Source: Copromyces sp. CBS 386.78
Taxonomy: Eukaryota; Ascomycota; Sordariomycetes; Sordariales; Sordariaceae
Reading direction: 5' to 3'
DNA length: 64,000 nt
Assembly (NCBI GenBank): GCA_030685235.1
Contig: MU839084.1
Location: forward strand, 558,001-622,000
Positions 11,465 through 23,371 of this stretch are shown here, piece by piece (the stretch's first letter is position 1; each line of letters starts with the position of its first letter). The notes beneath the pieces were generated by a model. It searched no databases and had not been told where the DNA came from. It worked only from the letters and a program-made list of their open reading frames with translations. Both the position numbers and the translations under genes were made by a program.

Positions 11465-13818
11465 ATGGTTCCTGATCCTGAAGCGGGCACCGCACCGCAA
11501 AAAGGCGGATGGCGGTTGTTTGGACGAAGTTCGACCAGGGGGCGGGAAAACGAGGAGACCCCAGGGAGGAGAGAACTACCAAAATGGAATATGGGCATTT
11601 TGAACGACAGAGAGACCATTGAAGTACCAGGTAAATCCGCCCAGGAGCACTATTCTGCGATTACAATAGTACTAACCTCCTCTCAGGTTCGGTCCTATTA
11701 CTAGCGGCAGACCACAATGAGCCCCTTGGCCTACGAAACGCACCTGCACGAACTTCTCATTCATCAATCCCAACCGCCGTTATTCGGCCTCCAGAACCCC
11801 CACAAGATGAGAAGAAGAAAACGAGTGACGGCAAAATCATTCTCGAACCTCAACCAGAAGAATCTGCCAATGACCCCCTCAACTGGCCGACGTGGCGCAG
11901 AGATTCGGCCCTGATCTCCCTAGGCCTCTTTTGCATGGTGGGCGGCGGCATGACCCCTCTGCTTGCTGCTGGCTTCACCGATGTCGCCAATGAGTTTGGT
12001 GTCAGCGTCTCGAGCGTATCACTTACGACAGGCCTCTACATGATGGGTATGGGTCTTGGCTCCGTGGTCTTCTCGCCTACAGCTATCCTGTACGGAAAGA
12101 GGCCAGTGTATCTCTTTGGTGCTCTGTTGTTTGTCGTAACATCAGTATGGTGCGCCGTTTCAAAGAGCTTCGTGTCTTTGGTGCTCGGAAGAATCTTTCA
12201 GGGCATCGCTGTCAGTCCGGTTGAATGCCTTCCGTCTGCCACTATTGCCGAGATCTTCTTCCTCCACGAGCGAGCTTATCGGATCGGCATCTATACACTC
12301 TTGCTACTCGGTGGAAAGAACTTAGTTCCCTTAGTCAGCGCCGCCGTGATCGAGAGCTTGGGATGGCGCTGGACTTTCTGGTGAGTTGCTTACCCCCAAC
12401 GTTAGTCTCAGGTGTTTCAAAGTCTAACAGATCTATTTAGGGTTGTTGCTATGGTTGTTGGTTTCTGTGGGTTTCTGTTGTTCCTGTTTGTCCCTGAGAC
12501 GTTTTGGGACAGAGTGCCCCATCCGAGGAAGAAGTCATCTAGGCCAAACTTCTTCCGCCGGATGTCCTCGAAACAGCACATTCGACGTTCGGACGCCGCA
12601 GGTGTTAGTGTGCCACCCAGCGCTCTACCCAGTGCTCGCCATAGTGAGGAAGGCCCAACTCCAGCACCAGCGCCTAACAGTCGTCGGAACGTTCACGTCG
12701 GATTTGCTACTGAAGCCGAAGAGTATCATACGGAAAAGGATAGGGAGGCTGCAGCGCTACAGGACACTTCTGAAAAACTCGAAGAGCTCCAGGATTCGGG
12801 TGTACCCGCGACAGCACGTATCTTTGCGGAAGACAGTCATGCTGCACGCCCCGACATTATCGCCCAGGGACCTTCATCATCTGACAGCTCGACAAAGCCC
12901 CATGTCTCCTACATGTCCGACAACATCGAGAAGCCCAAGTCGCCTTACTCTCCGGGCAGGCTTGCCCGACAGGACCACACCGAAACCGATACCGAGTCCC
13001 AATCAGTGGCGAGCTCCCGCATGGTGGCCGGCAGAGTTCCATACACTACGGCCCTACGCGACCAGCCGGCAAAGTCGTTTGTCCAGCAGCTCAAGCCCTT
13101 CCATGGCCGCCTGAACAAGGACAAATGGCACAAAGTAGCCATCCGGCCGCTCATTCTGTTCTCCTATCCAGCCGTTCTTTGGTCAGCCATCGTCTACGCA
13201 TGCTCAGTCGGATGGCTTATTGTGATATCCGAATCTGTAGCTGTCATCTACCGTGAAGGCCACTATAAATTCAACGCCCTGCAGACGGGTTTGGTTTACA
13301 TTAGCCCCTTTGTCGGCGGTATTCTGGGCACGGCTGTGGCGGGCAAGGTATCGGATGTCATCGTGAAGGCGATGGCTAGGCGTAATGGTGGTCTATATGA
13401 GCCCGAGTTCCGACTTGTCATGGCGCTGCCTGTAGCCATTACCACGGTTATCGGCTTGATGGGCTTCGGCTGGTCTGCACAGCTGGGTGACCACTGGATC
13501 GTGCCGACCGTGTTCTTTGGTGTTGTCTCGTTCGGATGCTCGCTTGGCTCGACAACCAGCATCACCTTCTGCGTCGACAGCTACAGACAGTATGCGGGCG
13601 AGGCCTTGGTCACGCTCAACTTCAGCAAGAACATTTTCCACGGCCTCGTTTTCAGCTTGTTTGTAACCGGCTGGCTCACGGACGATGGACCCAAGACTGT
13701 GTTCATCTGGATCGGAATCATCCAGCTTATTTTGCTCTTTTTCACTATCCCGATGTACATCTACGGAAAAAGAGCCAGGATGTGGACGGTCCGGAAGAAC
13801 TTTATGGAGAAGTTCTAG
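11465..13818 (+). CDS. MFS transporter, DHA1/HOL1-like
   Basis: Three exons, 11465-11630, 11687-12380 and 12441-13818, give 745 aa. Both introns are short, and the first has an ACTAAC branch site. The predicted role is a proton-coupled plasma-membrane antiporter or exporter. In the family, DHA1 members near HOL1 move cations, polyamines or drugs; the substrate here is unknown. Seen: a soluble N-terminus of about 130 residues ending in DPLNWPTWRR, the typical lead-in to TM1, then six membrane segments with YGKRPVY (the loop 2-3 motif) and LGRIFQG. The second intron splits the Trp codon in the GWRWTFW motif. A soluble central loop of about 200 residues (roughly 315-515), rich in Ser, Pro and charge, separates the halves and is longer than usual. 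Six more membrane segments follow. Confidence 0.9.
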
Positions 13819-14666
13819 GTGAGCTTCCGTAAAGTCAAGTACACCTAAGGGTCATTGTGAAGGTAGACTTCTGGAGGCCTTGGTAGGGGTAACCTGTCAC
13901 CGGTCGGTGCGGTTAGCCATGAGCATGAGTTATGATTGTGTTAGGGAGGGAGTTAGTTGGTGCATTGACTTGGGATATTGTACGCATTTTGCATGATACC
14001 ATTTGTAGCGTTTGCATATAACAGTTTACGGATATTATGAATTTGGCATCTAGCTGCGATCTTTAACTCCTTGACTTTGGGCTTGCTTGTGTGACACGGA
14101 AATTGTGCTACTCATGAGCGTTTTGTATTCTCCAATATGACATGAGAAACTCGGGGTTGTCGCTCAAAGATCTTTAACTAGAAAGACAACAACGGTGTTG
14201 AAGAAACGGGTACAGTAACAAAACACCAAAACAACGTGACATGCATACTGTGTGCTAGTAACGGCGGGCCCCTCTATTTTCTCTCCCCTTTTTCCTTCCC
14301 TAGTGGCCCCACTATCAATTGCATCACAGGTCCCGTCACACAAGCTCACAAAGCTCACCTATCTCGACCTCACTCACTGCCATTGGACACTTTTCGACAA
14401 AAGGACTTCCTCCCACCTTCATATTTTCATCTCACTACTTCTGTTTGCCCTCGGTGGCCGGGAATACACCAGGCACACTTTTCGATCTTGACCGGGCCAA
14501 CCACACCCCTTCAACAACATCAACCACAACACCACCAACGCTTGCTTCCTATAGAAATATACAGCTCATTCTCACAAAACACCAAACATCCACTCAGTCT
14601 ATATACACCAACAAACCGATCACCTCCACCTTACCCGAACGGCAACCTTACTCAAATCACCAAAAA
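13819..14666. other. Intergenic: MFS 3' end and elp6 promoter/leader
   Basis: The last 400 bp are C-rich and pyrimidine-rich and run in frame into elp6 without an ATG, which fits a 5' leader. I see no separate gene. Confidence 0.5.
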
Positions 14667-15844
14667 ATGACATCCCGAACTATCCCCCCTCTCCTAGAGC
14701 CTTACCTCGCAATTGAGCCTTCTCAGTCCCAATCCCAAATCCTCCTGACAGGTATCCTTGGCGCCAACACCAACTGGCTCCTCCTCCGCTACCTGTACAC
14801 CCTCCTCAAATCAAAATCTCAGCAGCAAGCACCAAGACCACAACAACCCCAAGGCCAAAGACGTCTAGGTCTTCGGATGCCAGTAGCTGCTGAACCTGAC
14901 CTCGAGCCATCCGCGCAAAATGGAGGAGGGAGGAATGACGAGGAAGGGGAGAGTGTGGGGGTACTGCTAGTGAGCTTCCTCCGCGACTTTGCGTTTTGGA
15001 AGGAGAGCGCCGGCAGGCTGGGACTGGATCTGGAGGGGTTGGGGAGGAGGGGGAAGTTGGGGTTTGTTGATGGGCTTTGTGTTGGGAGTGGGTCTGATGG
15101 GGAGGGTGCTGCCCCTGCTGGTGGTGCTGGTCGTTTTGGGGGTGGTCTTCCTGTGAGGAGACCTCCGGTACCAGCGGCAGCAGGAGCAGCGCCAGGACGG
15201 GGACCACCATCACCTGCCCCGACAAGTCCGGTAACGAGGGGACCTGTGTCACAAGGACAAGGACAAGGGCCGGCTGCAGAGGAAAAGTGGAAGCGCTCTC
15301 TCCCCAGCTTAGCAGTGGCAGATGTGAGCAAGACGCTACACGCTGTTTTGGATGAGCTGTGCCAGCAGAATAAGAAGGTCGTTTTGGTTATTGACCACCT
15401 TGACTTTTTGCTGGCTGCTACGTCGGATGGAAATGGATCGGTTTCATTGGCGTTGAAGGAGTTGCTGTTGGATCTCAGAGAGGTAAGTCGTCCCACGGGA
15501 CCACGGGGAGGCCTATGCATGCGGGGGACGAAAAGACTGATGATGAATGATATTAGAAATCACATGCTACGATCCTCACGTTGTCTGCCGACGACCCATT
15601 GATCGCTTCGCAGACGACCACGCTGGAGAAGGATCACGCTTCGTTCGTTCTGTCGTTGGCGCATGCGTCGGAGATGATTGTCAGTCTCAGACTGCTTGAT
15701 ACCGGCATCGCGAAAGACGTGAGTGGTGTGGTTAGGATTACGCGGGGCGGAGACAGTGGCGGCGAGAGGCAGATCGAGGAAAGGGAGTATCTGTATCATG
15801 TCGGAGGAGATGGTGGTGTTCGGGTCTTTGAAAGGGGGCAGTAA
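14667..15844 (+). CDS. elp6: Elongator complex protein 6
   Basis: Two exons, 14667-15482 and 15557-15844, give 367 aa. The intron is GTAAGT...ATTAG in phase 0. Elp6 forms the hexameric Elp4-5-6 RecA-like ring of Elongator, which supports modification of the wobble uridine of tRNAs. Seen: the fungal Elp6 opening PPLLEPYL followed by LLTGILGANTNWLLLRYLYTLL, then VLLVSFLRDFAFWKESAGRLG, and later VVLVIDHLDFLLAAT (the Walker B-like strand of the RecA fold). A Gly/Pro-rich low-complexity insert (about residues 145-205) separates the two. The start is the first in-frame ATG, in an AAAAA context. The gene converges on rpl37. Confidence 0.9.
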
Positions 15845-16358
15845 ATAGCTGGTAAACATTAGGCTTGGTATTGAAATTGATAACCATCACACATCACGTC
15901 ATATTTGATATTCGTGGCTCTCCCAAATCTTCCGAAATGCTCGGGTGAATAACGGAACTGGAATTGTAGAGTAGTAAGACTTGCTCGACCGGGCGACACT
16001 CAGCCTACCACCATGCTTGAGAGCCTGCTTGTCCGCGGGGATACCTTGCTGTTTCCGCTTCAGCAAAAAGACGTTACGCCATTGTATCTCATGACCATGT
16101 TTGCTCCTTGATATCAAGAAAGCTTTTGAAGACCGAGTTCCCGCACGCGCGCAAAATGTAAACCTCATGCACCTTTTGCCCGTTGAGGTGATGTAGCAGC
16201 AGCAAAAAGCGAGTTTAGGTCCGATCCGTAGATAATCCCAGTCCCTGGTTACACCGCACCCGCCGAAGAAAACGATCCCGTCCCATTTAGCCCGCTTCGC
16301 CGCCGCCAGTTCACGTTAATCGACCCAAGAGACAGAAAATCCAACCCATTTCGCTCGT
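15845..16358. other. Convergent intergenic region (elp6/rpl37 3' UTRs)
   Basis: About 510 bp between two stop codons. A short minus-strand frame at 15899-16168 has no support. I see nothing else. Confidence 0.5.
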
Positions 16359-17143
16359 TTAAGCAGCGACGGGACCCTTGGCGCCCTTGGGGACACCGGT
16401 CTGGAAGCCGTTCTTGAACTTGCGAGAGACGGTGCTGAGGTAACGGAGGCGACCAGTGCCGGTGGTCTTTCTGCGCTTAGCCTTCTCAGACCAGTTGTCT
16501 GTATTGTAAAACCCTGATGTCAGCATCCTGACACTTGCGCCCGAGATCCAGGGGAACCTCTCAGGTAGGCCCCCCCTCGAGGATAATAGAGTCCAACGTA
16601 CACTTGCGGGTCTTGGCGGCAGGGTAGCCGCAAGAAGCGCAGACCTTCTTCTGGTTGTGGAGCGAACGGCGACTGGTGAATCGATTGTCAATTTCTTGTT
16701 CTGTTGTGGCGGGAGGACATCGTTGATGTTCGTGTATCTTCGTGACCGTCGACCCATGTGTTCTCCTTCGTCAATCGGATTCGGATTCGTGTCGACTTAC
16801 CCGCAACGTCTGCAAAGACCGTGGGTCTTGGTGTGGCTGTTTGGAAAGTTAGTTACCCTTATCCGACAATGTCCGAGCCGTATGGGTCCTCAAACATACC
16901 GCTTGCCAAAGCTCGAAGTTCCCTTAGCTGTTTGCGACCGTGTCAGCCCATCGTGCCCCAACCATATCGTATCCTCGCGTAGTTGTCGTGCATAATTTCG
17001 TCTTCGAGCCGTATGTCGTCCAGTTTACAGTCGCTCAGTGCAACATTTTGACCAGATCGTCAATTCGGTCGTTGGCGAGGGGTCGATCAAAAACGGTTTC
17101 GGGATACGTCGTATGTCTGCAGGATCAGGGAAAACCTACTCAT
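16359..17143 (-). CDS. rpl37: 60S ribosomal protein L37 (eL37)
   Basis: Five coding exons on the minus strand, 17143-17140, 16927-16900, 16836-16801, 16672-16602 and 16498-16359, give 92 aa; yeast L37 is 88 aa. The first coding exon is only ATGA, joined to CTAAGG to give Met-Thr-Lys-Gly. The donors are GTAGGT, GTATGT, GTAAGT and GTACGT. eL37 is a small zinc-binding protein of the large ribosomal subunit. Seen: [10 protein letters not shown], the zinc ligands CRRC and CASC, then [17 protein letters not shown]. Four introns in 785 bp is typical of fungal ribosomal-protein genes, whose introns often carry regulatory function. A plain frame search finds only the last exon. Confidence 0.93.
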
Positions 17144-17967
17144 TTTGGCGGTTGCTGTATTCGAGCAAAATCAGTATGACCGTAAGGGAACGACTGTTTG
17201 GGGGTGGAGCGGAAAATACCTTCGTCGTCGTCACCGGGCGGAGCGTTGTCGTGAGTTGGATGATTCTCTCAAGTCTAGGATCGCGAAATTTTGGGAATGT
17301 GCGGCAGCCAGATTTCCCGCTTAGGGCTGCCGCGGTCGTCCCGCCACTTGTGGCTGAGATTGTGGCTCGAGGTTACTGGGTTGGGCGCAACTGCACTGCA
17401 TCGTCCCACCCATCCCTTTAGCTGACCCACATTTCCATGCTAGTTAGACCCACTCAAGACTTCAATCATCCCAAGTTCCTGGGGCATCGCAACGATCAAG
17501 CACACGCCGAGCATCGATTCTACAAGATGCCGTGTTGCTGGCGGCCGTGCGGCAGTGGCTGCCAGTGTGTCATTATACCAAAATGAGTAAACATAATCAC
17601 ACATACAGAAAACTCACAGAAGAGACAGCAACCTTGGAGGGAACCAGACACTCTGTATAAGAACAAGCAGGACAAGATAGAAGCCTTGCTCGCATGAACT
17701 TGAAAGAGATGCAGCTTTCTTGTACCCATTGTCTGCGTAGGAAGTGGAAGCATGAGCTCATTCGGCATTACCTCTCCAAAATCTTTATCGCTCAACGCTT
17801 CATCGCCAACTCAGAAGGAGCTAGGACACAAACATTCATGTTCCGAAAGATGCCGTTTTATAATGAGAAACTAGCTATAACTTTTCTAAACGCTCCAAGC
17901 ATTGTTCGGACACTGATGGACCGTACCAGATGCTCAACCAGATACCAACTCCAATGAAATTCCACAC
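17144..17967. other. Intergenic: rpl37 promoter and valRS 3' end
   Basis: About 820 bp between tandem minus-strand genes. It should hold the rpl37 promoter and 5' leader plus the synthetase 3' UTR. I recognise no specific site. Confidence 0.5.
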
Positions 17968-20900
17968 TTAGATCTTCAGCTTGCTGAACTCCTCCAGGGT
18001 GCGCTGATAGTTCTCCTTTGCCGCCTGAGCATCGGCCAGCTTCTGCTTCTCAGACTCCTGGACAGCCTCGCTGACCTTTTCGAAACCATCCTTAGACAGA
18101 AGCTCCTGTTGCTTCTTGATAGTGACGTCAGTCTTCTGCAACTTGGTGGTGATCTTCTTGATCTCGGCATCGATGTCGCTGATGCTACCGCCAACCTGGA
18201 GAAGGACGGTGATCTCGGCATTGATGACATAGACGGCGCAGCCTCTTGGCAGCTCCTCATCAGCGCCCAAGACGGTGACCTCCTTAACGCCCTTGCCGCA
18301 GAGTGTCCTGATGGCGGCGATCTGAGCATTAACAGTGGCGAGGCTGCCCTCAGTAGTAGCCTTGATGAACGCGCTGCCATCCGACTTGATGTTGTAGTCG
18401 GCAGCCAGGGAGCGGATGCCGCCGGCGCACTTGAGACCAAGCTCATAGTCCTCAGCTTCGGTAGCGAACTCAAGCTGAGGCTCGAAGGTAGGGTAAGGAG
18501 CAAGCATGATGGTCTCGCCATCGCACTGCTTGCGAGGAAGACGCTGCCAGAGCTCCTCAGTGATGTAGGGCATGATGGGATGGAGAAGGCGCAGCGCCAC
18601 ATCAATGGTGTGGTACAAGGTCTGCTGCACGCTCTGCTGCTCCCCGGGAGTACCGTCGCTGAGAATACCCTTGCTGTTCTCGATGAAGACGTCGCAAAGC
18701 TCATCGTAAAAGAACTGGTAGGCAACCTTGGTGGCTCTGGAGAATTCGCGGGCCTCAAGAGCATCGTTCATGCCCTTGACGGCGACGTTCATGCGGTGAA
18801 GAATCCACTTCTCGGGGACAGACAGGTTGGCGATGTCAAGCTCAGCCTTGGGCACAAAGTCCTGAGGAAGCTTGCCCAGGACGTACTTGGTGGCTTGCCA
18901 AATCTTGTTGCAGAATCTGCGGTAAGCGTGCATAACCTTGATGTCAAAGTTGATATCGCCACCGCCAGTGGTGTAGGAGAGAAGGGTGAAACGCATGGCG
19001 TCCGCGCCGCACTCGGGGATACCGCCGGGGAAGGCAGTCTTCTGGTACTTGGTAGCTCTGGCAACTTCCTCCTCCTTCAAGTTACCGACCAGCAGCTTGA
19101 CGTGGAGGTCTTCGAGCTCGATACCACGGATAATGTCAAGAGGGTCAATGACGTTGCCCAAGGACTTGCTCATCTTCCTGCCCTCGGAATCACGAATCAG
19201 ACTGTGGCAGTACACTTCGGTAAACGGCACCTCTCCGGTCATCTTGAGACTGAGCATGATCATACGGGCAACCCAGAAGAACAAAATATCCCAGCCGGTC
19301 TCGAGCATGCTGGTAGGGAAGAACTTCTTGAAGTCGAGGTTCTCAGTGTTGGGCCAACCAAGAATGGCCATAGGCCAAAGTCCGGAGCTGAACCAGGTAT
19401 CGAGACAGTCGGGATCCTGCTCAAGGGTGAACTTGCGGCCGGCGAACTTGGCCTCAGCCTTGGCCTGAGCCTCCTCCTGTGTTCTGCCAACCACCCATTC
19501 GGACTTCTCATGCTCGCGTTGGCCCTCCTCACCCTCAAAGATGACGCGGTAGGCAGGAATGCGATGGCCCCACCAGAGCTGACGAGAAATGCACCAATCC
19601 TGGATATCAACAAGCCACCTCTTGTAGGACTTGTTAGCACTCTCGGGGGAGATCTTGACCTTGCCCTCCTCGACAACCTGGAGCGCGGCTTCACCCATCT
19701 CCTTCATGCGGACCCACCATTGCTCGGTCATCATGGGCTCAATGACGTCCTTGGACTTCTCGCAAAGGGGAATCTTCATCGGGTTGGGCTCCTTCTTGAC
19801 GAAGAGTCCAAGCTTGGTCAACTCCTCCACAACAGTGTAACGGGCGTCGAAGCGCTTCTGTCCCTTGAAGGGGCCAGCATTGTCGTTGAGGGTTCCGTTC
19901 TCGTTAAGAATGTTGATGAACTCAAGGTTGTGACGCTGGCCAAGCTGGTAATCGTTGAAATCGTGGGCCGGGGTCAACTTGACAGCACCGGTACCGAACT
20001 CCTTGTCGACGTAGCTGTCGGTGACAATGGGAAGGAGACGGTCAACGAAGGGGTGGCGGGCGAACTTGCCGACAAGGTGGGTGTAGCGAGGATCCTCCGG
20101 GTTGACGGCAATACCGGTATCGCCAAGCATGGTTTCGGGACGGGTAGTGGCAACCTCGATAGTCTCCTCTGAACCGTCAATCTGGTACTTGAAGTGAGTG
20201 AGGACACCGAATTCAACCTTCTTGTCGTACCCGGGAACATCAAGAAGGGTACGGCCGGTAATCTCCTTGTTCTCAACCTCCAAACCACTGAGAGCGGTGT
20301 TCAAGTGGGTGCACCAGTTCACCAAGCGGTTAGACCTGTAGATGAGACCCTCATCGTGAAGACGGCAGAAAGTCTCCATAGTGGCGGCAGTGAGGTTCTT
20401 ATCCATGGTGAAGGCCTCACGTTCCCAGTCCATCGAGCCGCCCATGAGCTTCTGGGCATTGTTGATGCGCCGGTGGTATTCGCCCTTCCACTCCCAGACA
20501 AGGTCCGTGAACTTCTCACGGCCAAGTTCTTGACGGATCTTCTTCTCCTTCTTCCAGAGCATCTTCTCGACGACGGACTGAGTCGAAATGCCGGCATGGT
20601 CGCAACCGGGCACCCACAAGGCCTCGTAACCCTTCATGCGGTACCAGCGGATCAAAGTATCTTGCAGGGAGTTGGCGAGAGCATGGCCGCAGTGGAGAGC
20701 GCCGGTGACGTTCGGAGGTGGCAGAGGGATGACGAACTTGCCAGCAGAGGGTTTCCTGCAGGCTTCAGGCTTGAAGTAGCCAGCCTTCTCCCACCACTGG
20801 TACCAGGCAGCCTCGACGGCGCTGGGGTTGTATGCCGAGAAATGAGGATTCTCGAAAGACTGGATGATCTTCTTGTCGCCGGCGGGGGTGTTGTCTTCGT

Positions 20901-21304
20901 AGGGAGGGAGAGCAGGGGTCTTCTCCTTCTTCTCCTTGGGGGCGGACTGAGCAACGGGCTGCTTCGCTTTGGCGGCGGCCTGCTTAGCGGCGAACTTGGC
21001 GGCCTTGTCGGCCTTAGCCTTCTCCTTCTTGTCTACGAGAGCAAAGAGACATGTGTAAGTTGGTGACCATGAGTGCACATAGCATAGTTCAGTTCCACAA
21101 GGCTCACGAACCGTTCTTTTTCGGGGCAGGGGCACCGGGCGCATCCTGCGCAGCCGGCGCGGCAACGGGTTGATCTTCGCCCGCCATGTTGTTGCTGTAA
21201 GTCGAGTACTGTCGAGGAACCGGAAGTATGCGGGTCGACGTGATCTTGAGCAATGAATGCCTTCTCGAGCTTCCAATTGCCAATCGCCACAACGAAAGCG
21301 GCAT
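17968..21304 (-). CDS. vas1: Valyl-tRNA synthetase, cytosolic and mitochondrial forms
   Basis: Two exons on the minus strand, 21304-21112 and 21032-17968, give 1,085 aa from the first ATG or 1,046 aa from the second ATG at 21187. The enzyme charges tRNA-Val; a single fungal gene usually serves cytosol and mitochondria (cyt-20 in Neurospora). Seen: a presequence-like N-terminus rich in Arg and Ser (residues 1-39), a Lys/Ala-rich linker, the HIGH-type motif HCGH near residue 178, the editing and catalytic domains, KMSKS near 684-688, the anticodon-binding domain, and a C-terminal coiled coil. The 79-bp intron (GTTCGT...CGTAG) lies in the Lys-rich linker. The first ATG has T at -3 (weak) and the second has A at -3 (strong), with no ATG between, so leaky scanning could make both isoforms. 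Confidence 0.95.
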
Positions 21305-23371
21305 CCAGAGGGATAAGGGTCAATAGGCAGTGGAAGGGTTGAGCGTTATAGGCGGGCCGTCAGGCTGACAGGAATTTCTTTTGCGGCCGCCCGCAGACCT
21401 GGACGGACTAGGCCGGCCGGGAGCCATGGGCCCCCGCCATGAGTCAAAAAATTTCCCCGCGCACGGGCCCCACTATTCCGCGTGCAAGTGTTTGAGAGGT
21501 ACCTCTTATGGAGGCCGAGGACCCCCAATTTCAGTACCTCCTCCACACTATGCAAAGTACCACGATAGCGTCAGATTTGGCAATTCTCAGGCACATTCCT
21601 AGGTACTTGGATACAGCCTACCTATTTCGTCGACTTGGGGAACCTAGTAGGTAGGTAAGGACGCAAGAGTCACTGTCAGTCAAGTAGACCTACCTGTTAG
21701 TTGGTTTAGACTCACCAACAGATGGCCCACATTCTGGTGGCCTCAATATTCGGTGACCGTTCGAGTTATTTTATGATTCCTGGCGGAAAGGGAACTGGAG
21801 ACCTCAGAATCGAGCATGACATGTCTTTTCCAATCATATTTCTCGGCTTATGGCGATCTCGTAGTATGTCTCCTCCTTTGCTCAACTTCCAGGTATGATG
21901 GGAAGGTGTTGAGGATTCCTCTCTGCCTTTCTGAGAGGTTATCAAGTTGCTGTACCTCAGAGCTAAGCAATCATCAAGACTGGAAAACTCGATGCTATCC
22001 ACAGCAAACGATTTGTGGAACCTAGTAGGTATGTCAGAAAGCTTGCCCAAGTGAGCATCCTGATGTCGGGCTATTGAGAATATGTCACATGTCACTAGAG
22101 AGCACAAAAACGCAATGAGCCTGAGATTCAGCGGCGATACATTTTAAGTCTTCCAGAAAAAGGATACCGGTGACCTCTCTTTTTTCATCCACATGATTTA
22201 CAAAGGTGTATGTCAACAATTCCTACTCATCCAAAGGGGCGCTCGTGTGATCTCTTCGAAGCCGTGTAAGGAGTGCCTCGAGTCTCAAAGCTCCCACACG
22301 GGCAGCATTCAGTTGCTCAAAGAGGACTAGGTTACAGCAAGCTTGGCGGGAATCTGGGGAGAACCCCTGTGATATCCGCCTGGGGCTGCTAAGGTTAAAA
22401 TTGGACCCTTGTAATCTCCAGTTGGTGCCCACCAGGGGCATCGTGGCACGGCAAGCACGGCGGGCGCGGGCGGGCAGCTCAGCCCAGAACTCAGGAAGCA
22501 GCACAGGGAGGCCCAGCCCTGCCTGCCAACCTGAAGTTCTGTCCAGGTTATGAGGGCATCTGGCAGGTGCACCTTTGTGGTGGCAGCGTGCGTCCGCCAT
22601 GCATGCCACGGTCCCACGAAACCCGTCCGCTGAACGTGACGGAATTGTTTGGTCGCCCAATCCGGCCTGACAGACCAGCTCGAGAACCACCTCACCAAAC
22701 GTCGTTCAAGTCGGGGCCAGTGGGTGAGCCTAACTTCACACCCTCGTCTACCCTCGCCAACGCAGGATAGTCCTGTCGGATCCAAGTCATTCGCCTCGCC
22801 AGAATGATGGTAGTCATCCTATGATCCTATGGTCCCTCGCTACCTCATCACGCTGCGCTTGGCCCTACCGGTGATTAATCGCGGCACGCCCCATCGCTCC
22901 TGAGTTAACGTCTACTCCATCTGGTCGTCATCTCCAAACCGCTATTGCCCGGAACTTCGCTTTTCGATTTCCAATTTCTTCGATTCCATCAACCCCTCCA
23001 CCCCTTCTCCCCAGCTTCAACCTACCCTCCGTTCCTACCCCCTTGCGACTCGATACCGTGAAATACACTCGCCGTCTTTCCTCGACGATTTTGCCCTTAC
23101 GTCCTGCGCAATTAGCCTGTATCATCTTCCTCCGAATCGAGTAACGCCGGTATCCCCGCAACTCGAGCCACCGACGACATAGTAGTGTATACGAATGATC
23201 GGGCCCACCGCCACCGACCGCTCGAGCAGCAGCTGGTCCCGATAAACTCAAGATCCCAGACCGCATCGCAACGCCCGCTCCATCAACTTGAACCATCTGG
23301 CTGCCAGCTTTAGGGAAGCGTTCCTCGACGCATATTAGGTGTTCGCGGTGATCAGCCGCTCTTGATCCACG
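21305..23371. other. Divergent intergenic region, 2.1 kb, no supported gene
   Basis: This lies between the valyl-tRNA synthetase (-) and the RING ligase (+) and contains both promoters. Scattered TAGGTA/TACCTA motifs occur around 21600-21660 and again near 22020. A minus-strand frame at 22223-22690 has no family resemblance. From about 22900 the sequence becomes pyrimidine-rich on the + strand, fitting a 5' leader. Confidence 0.5.

Noticed and set aside
18109..20172. 687-codon open frame on the + strand
   Set aside because: It lies entirely antisense to valyl-tRNA synthetase. It is explained by codon bias of a strongly expressed gene and has no recognisable domain.
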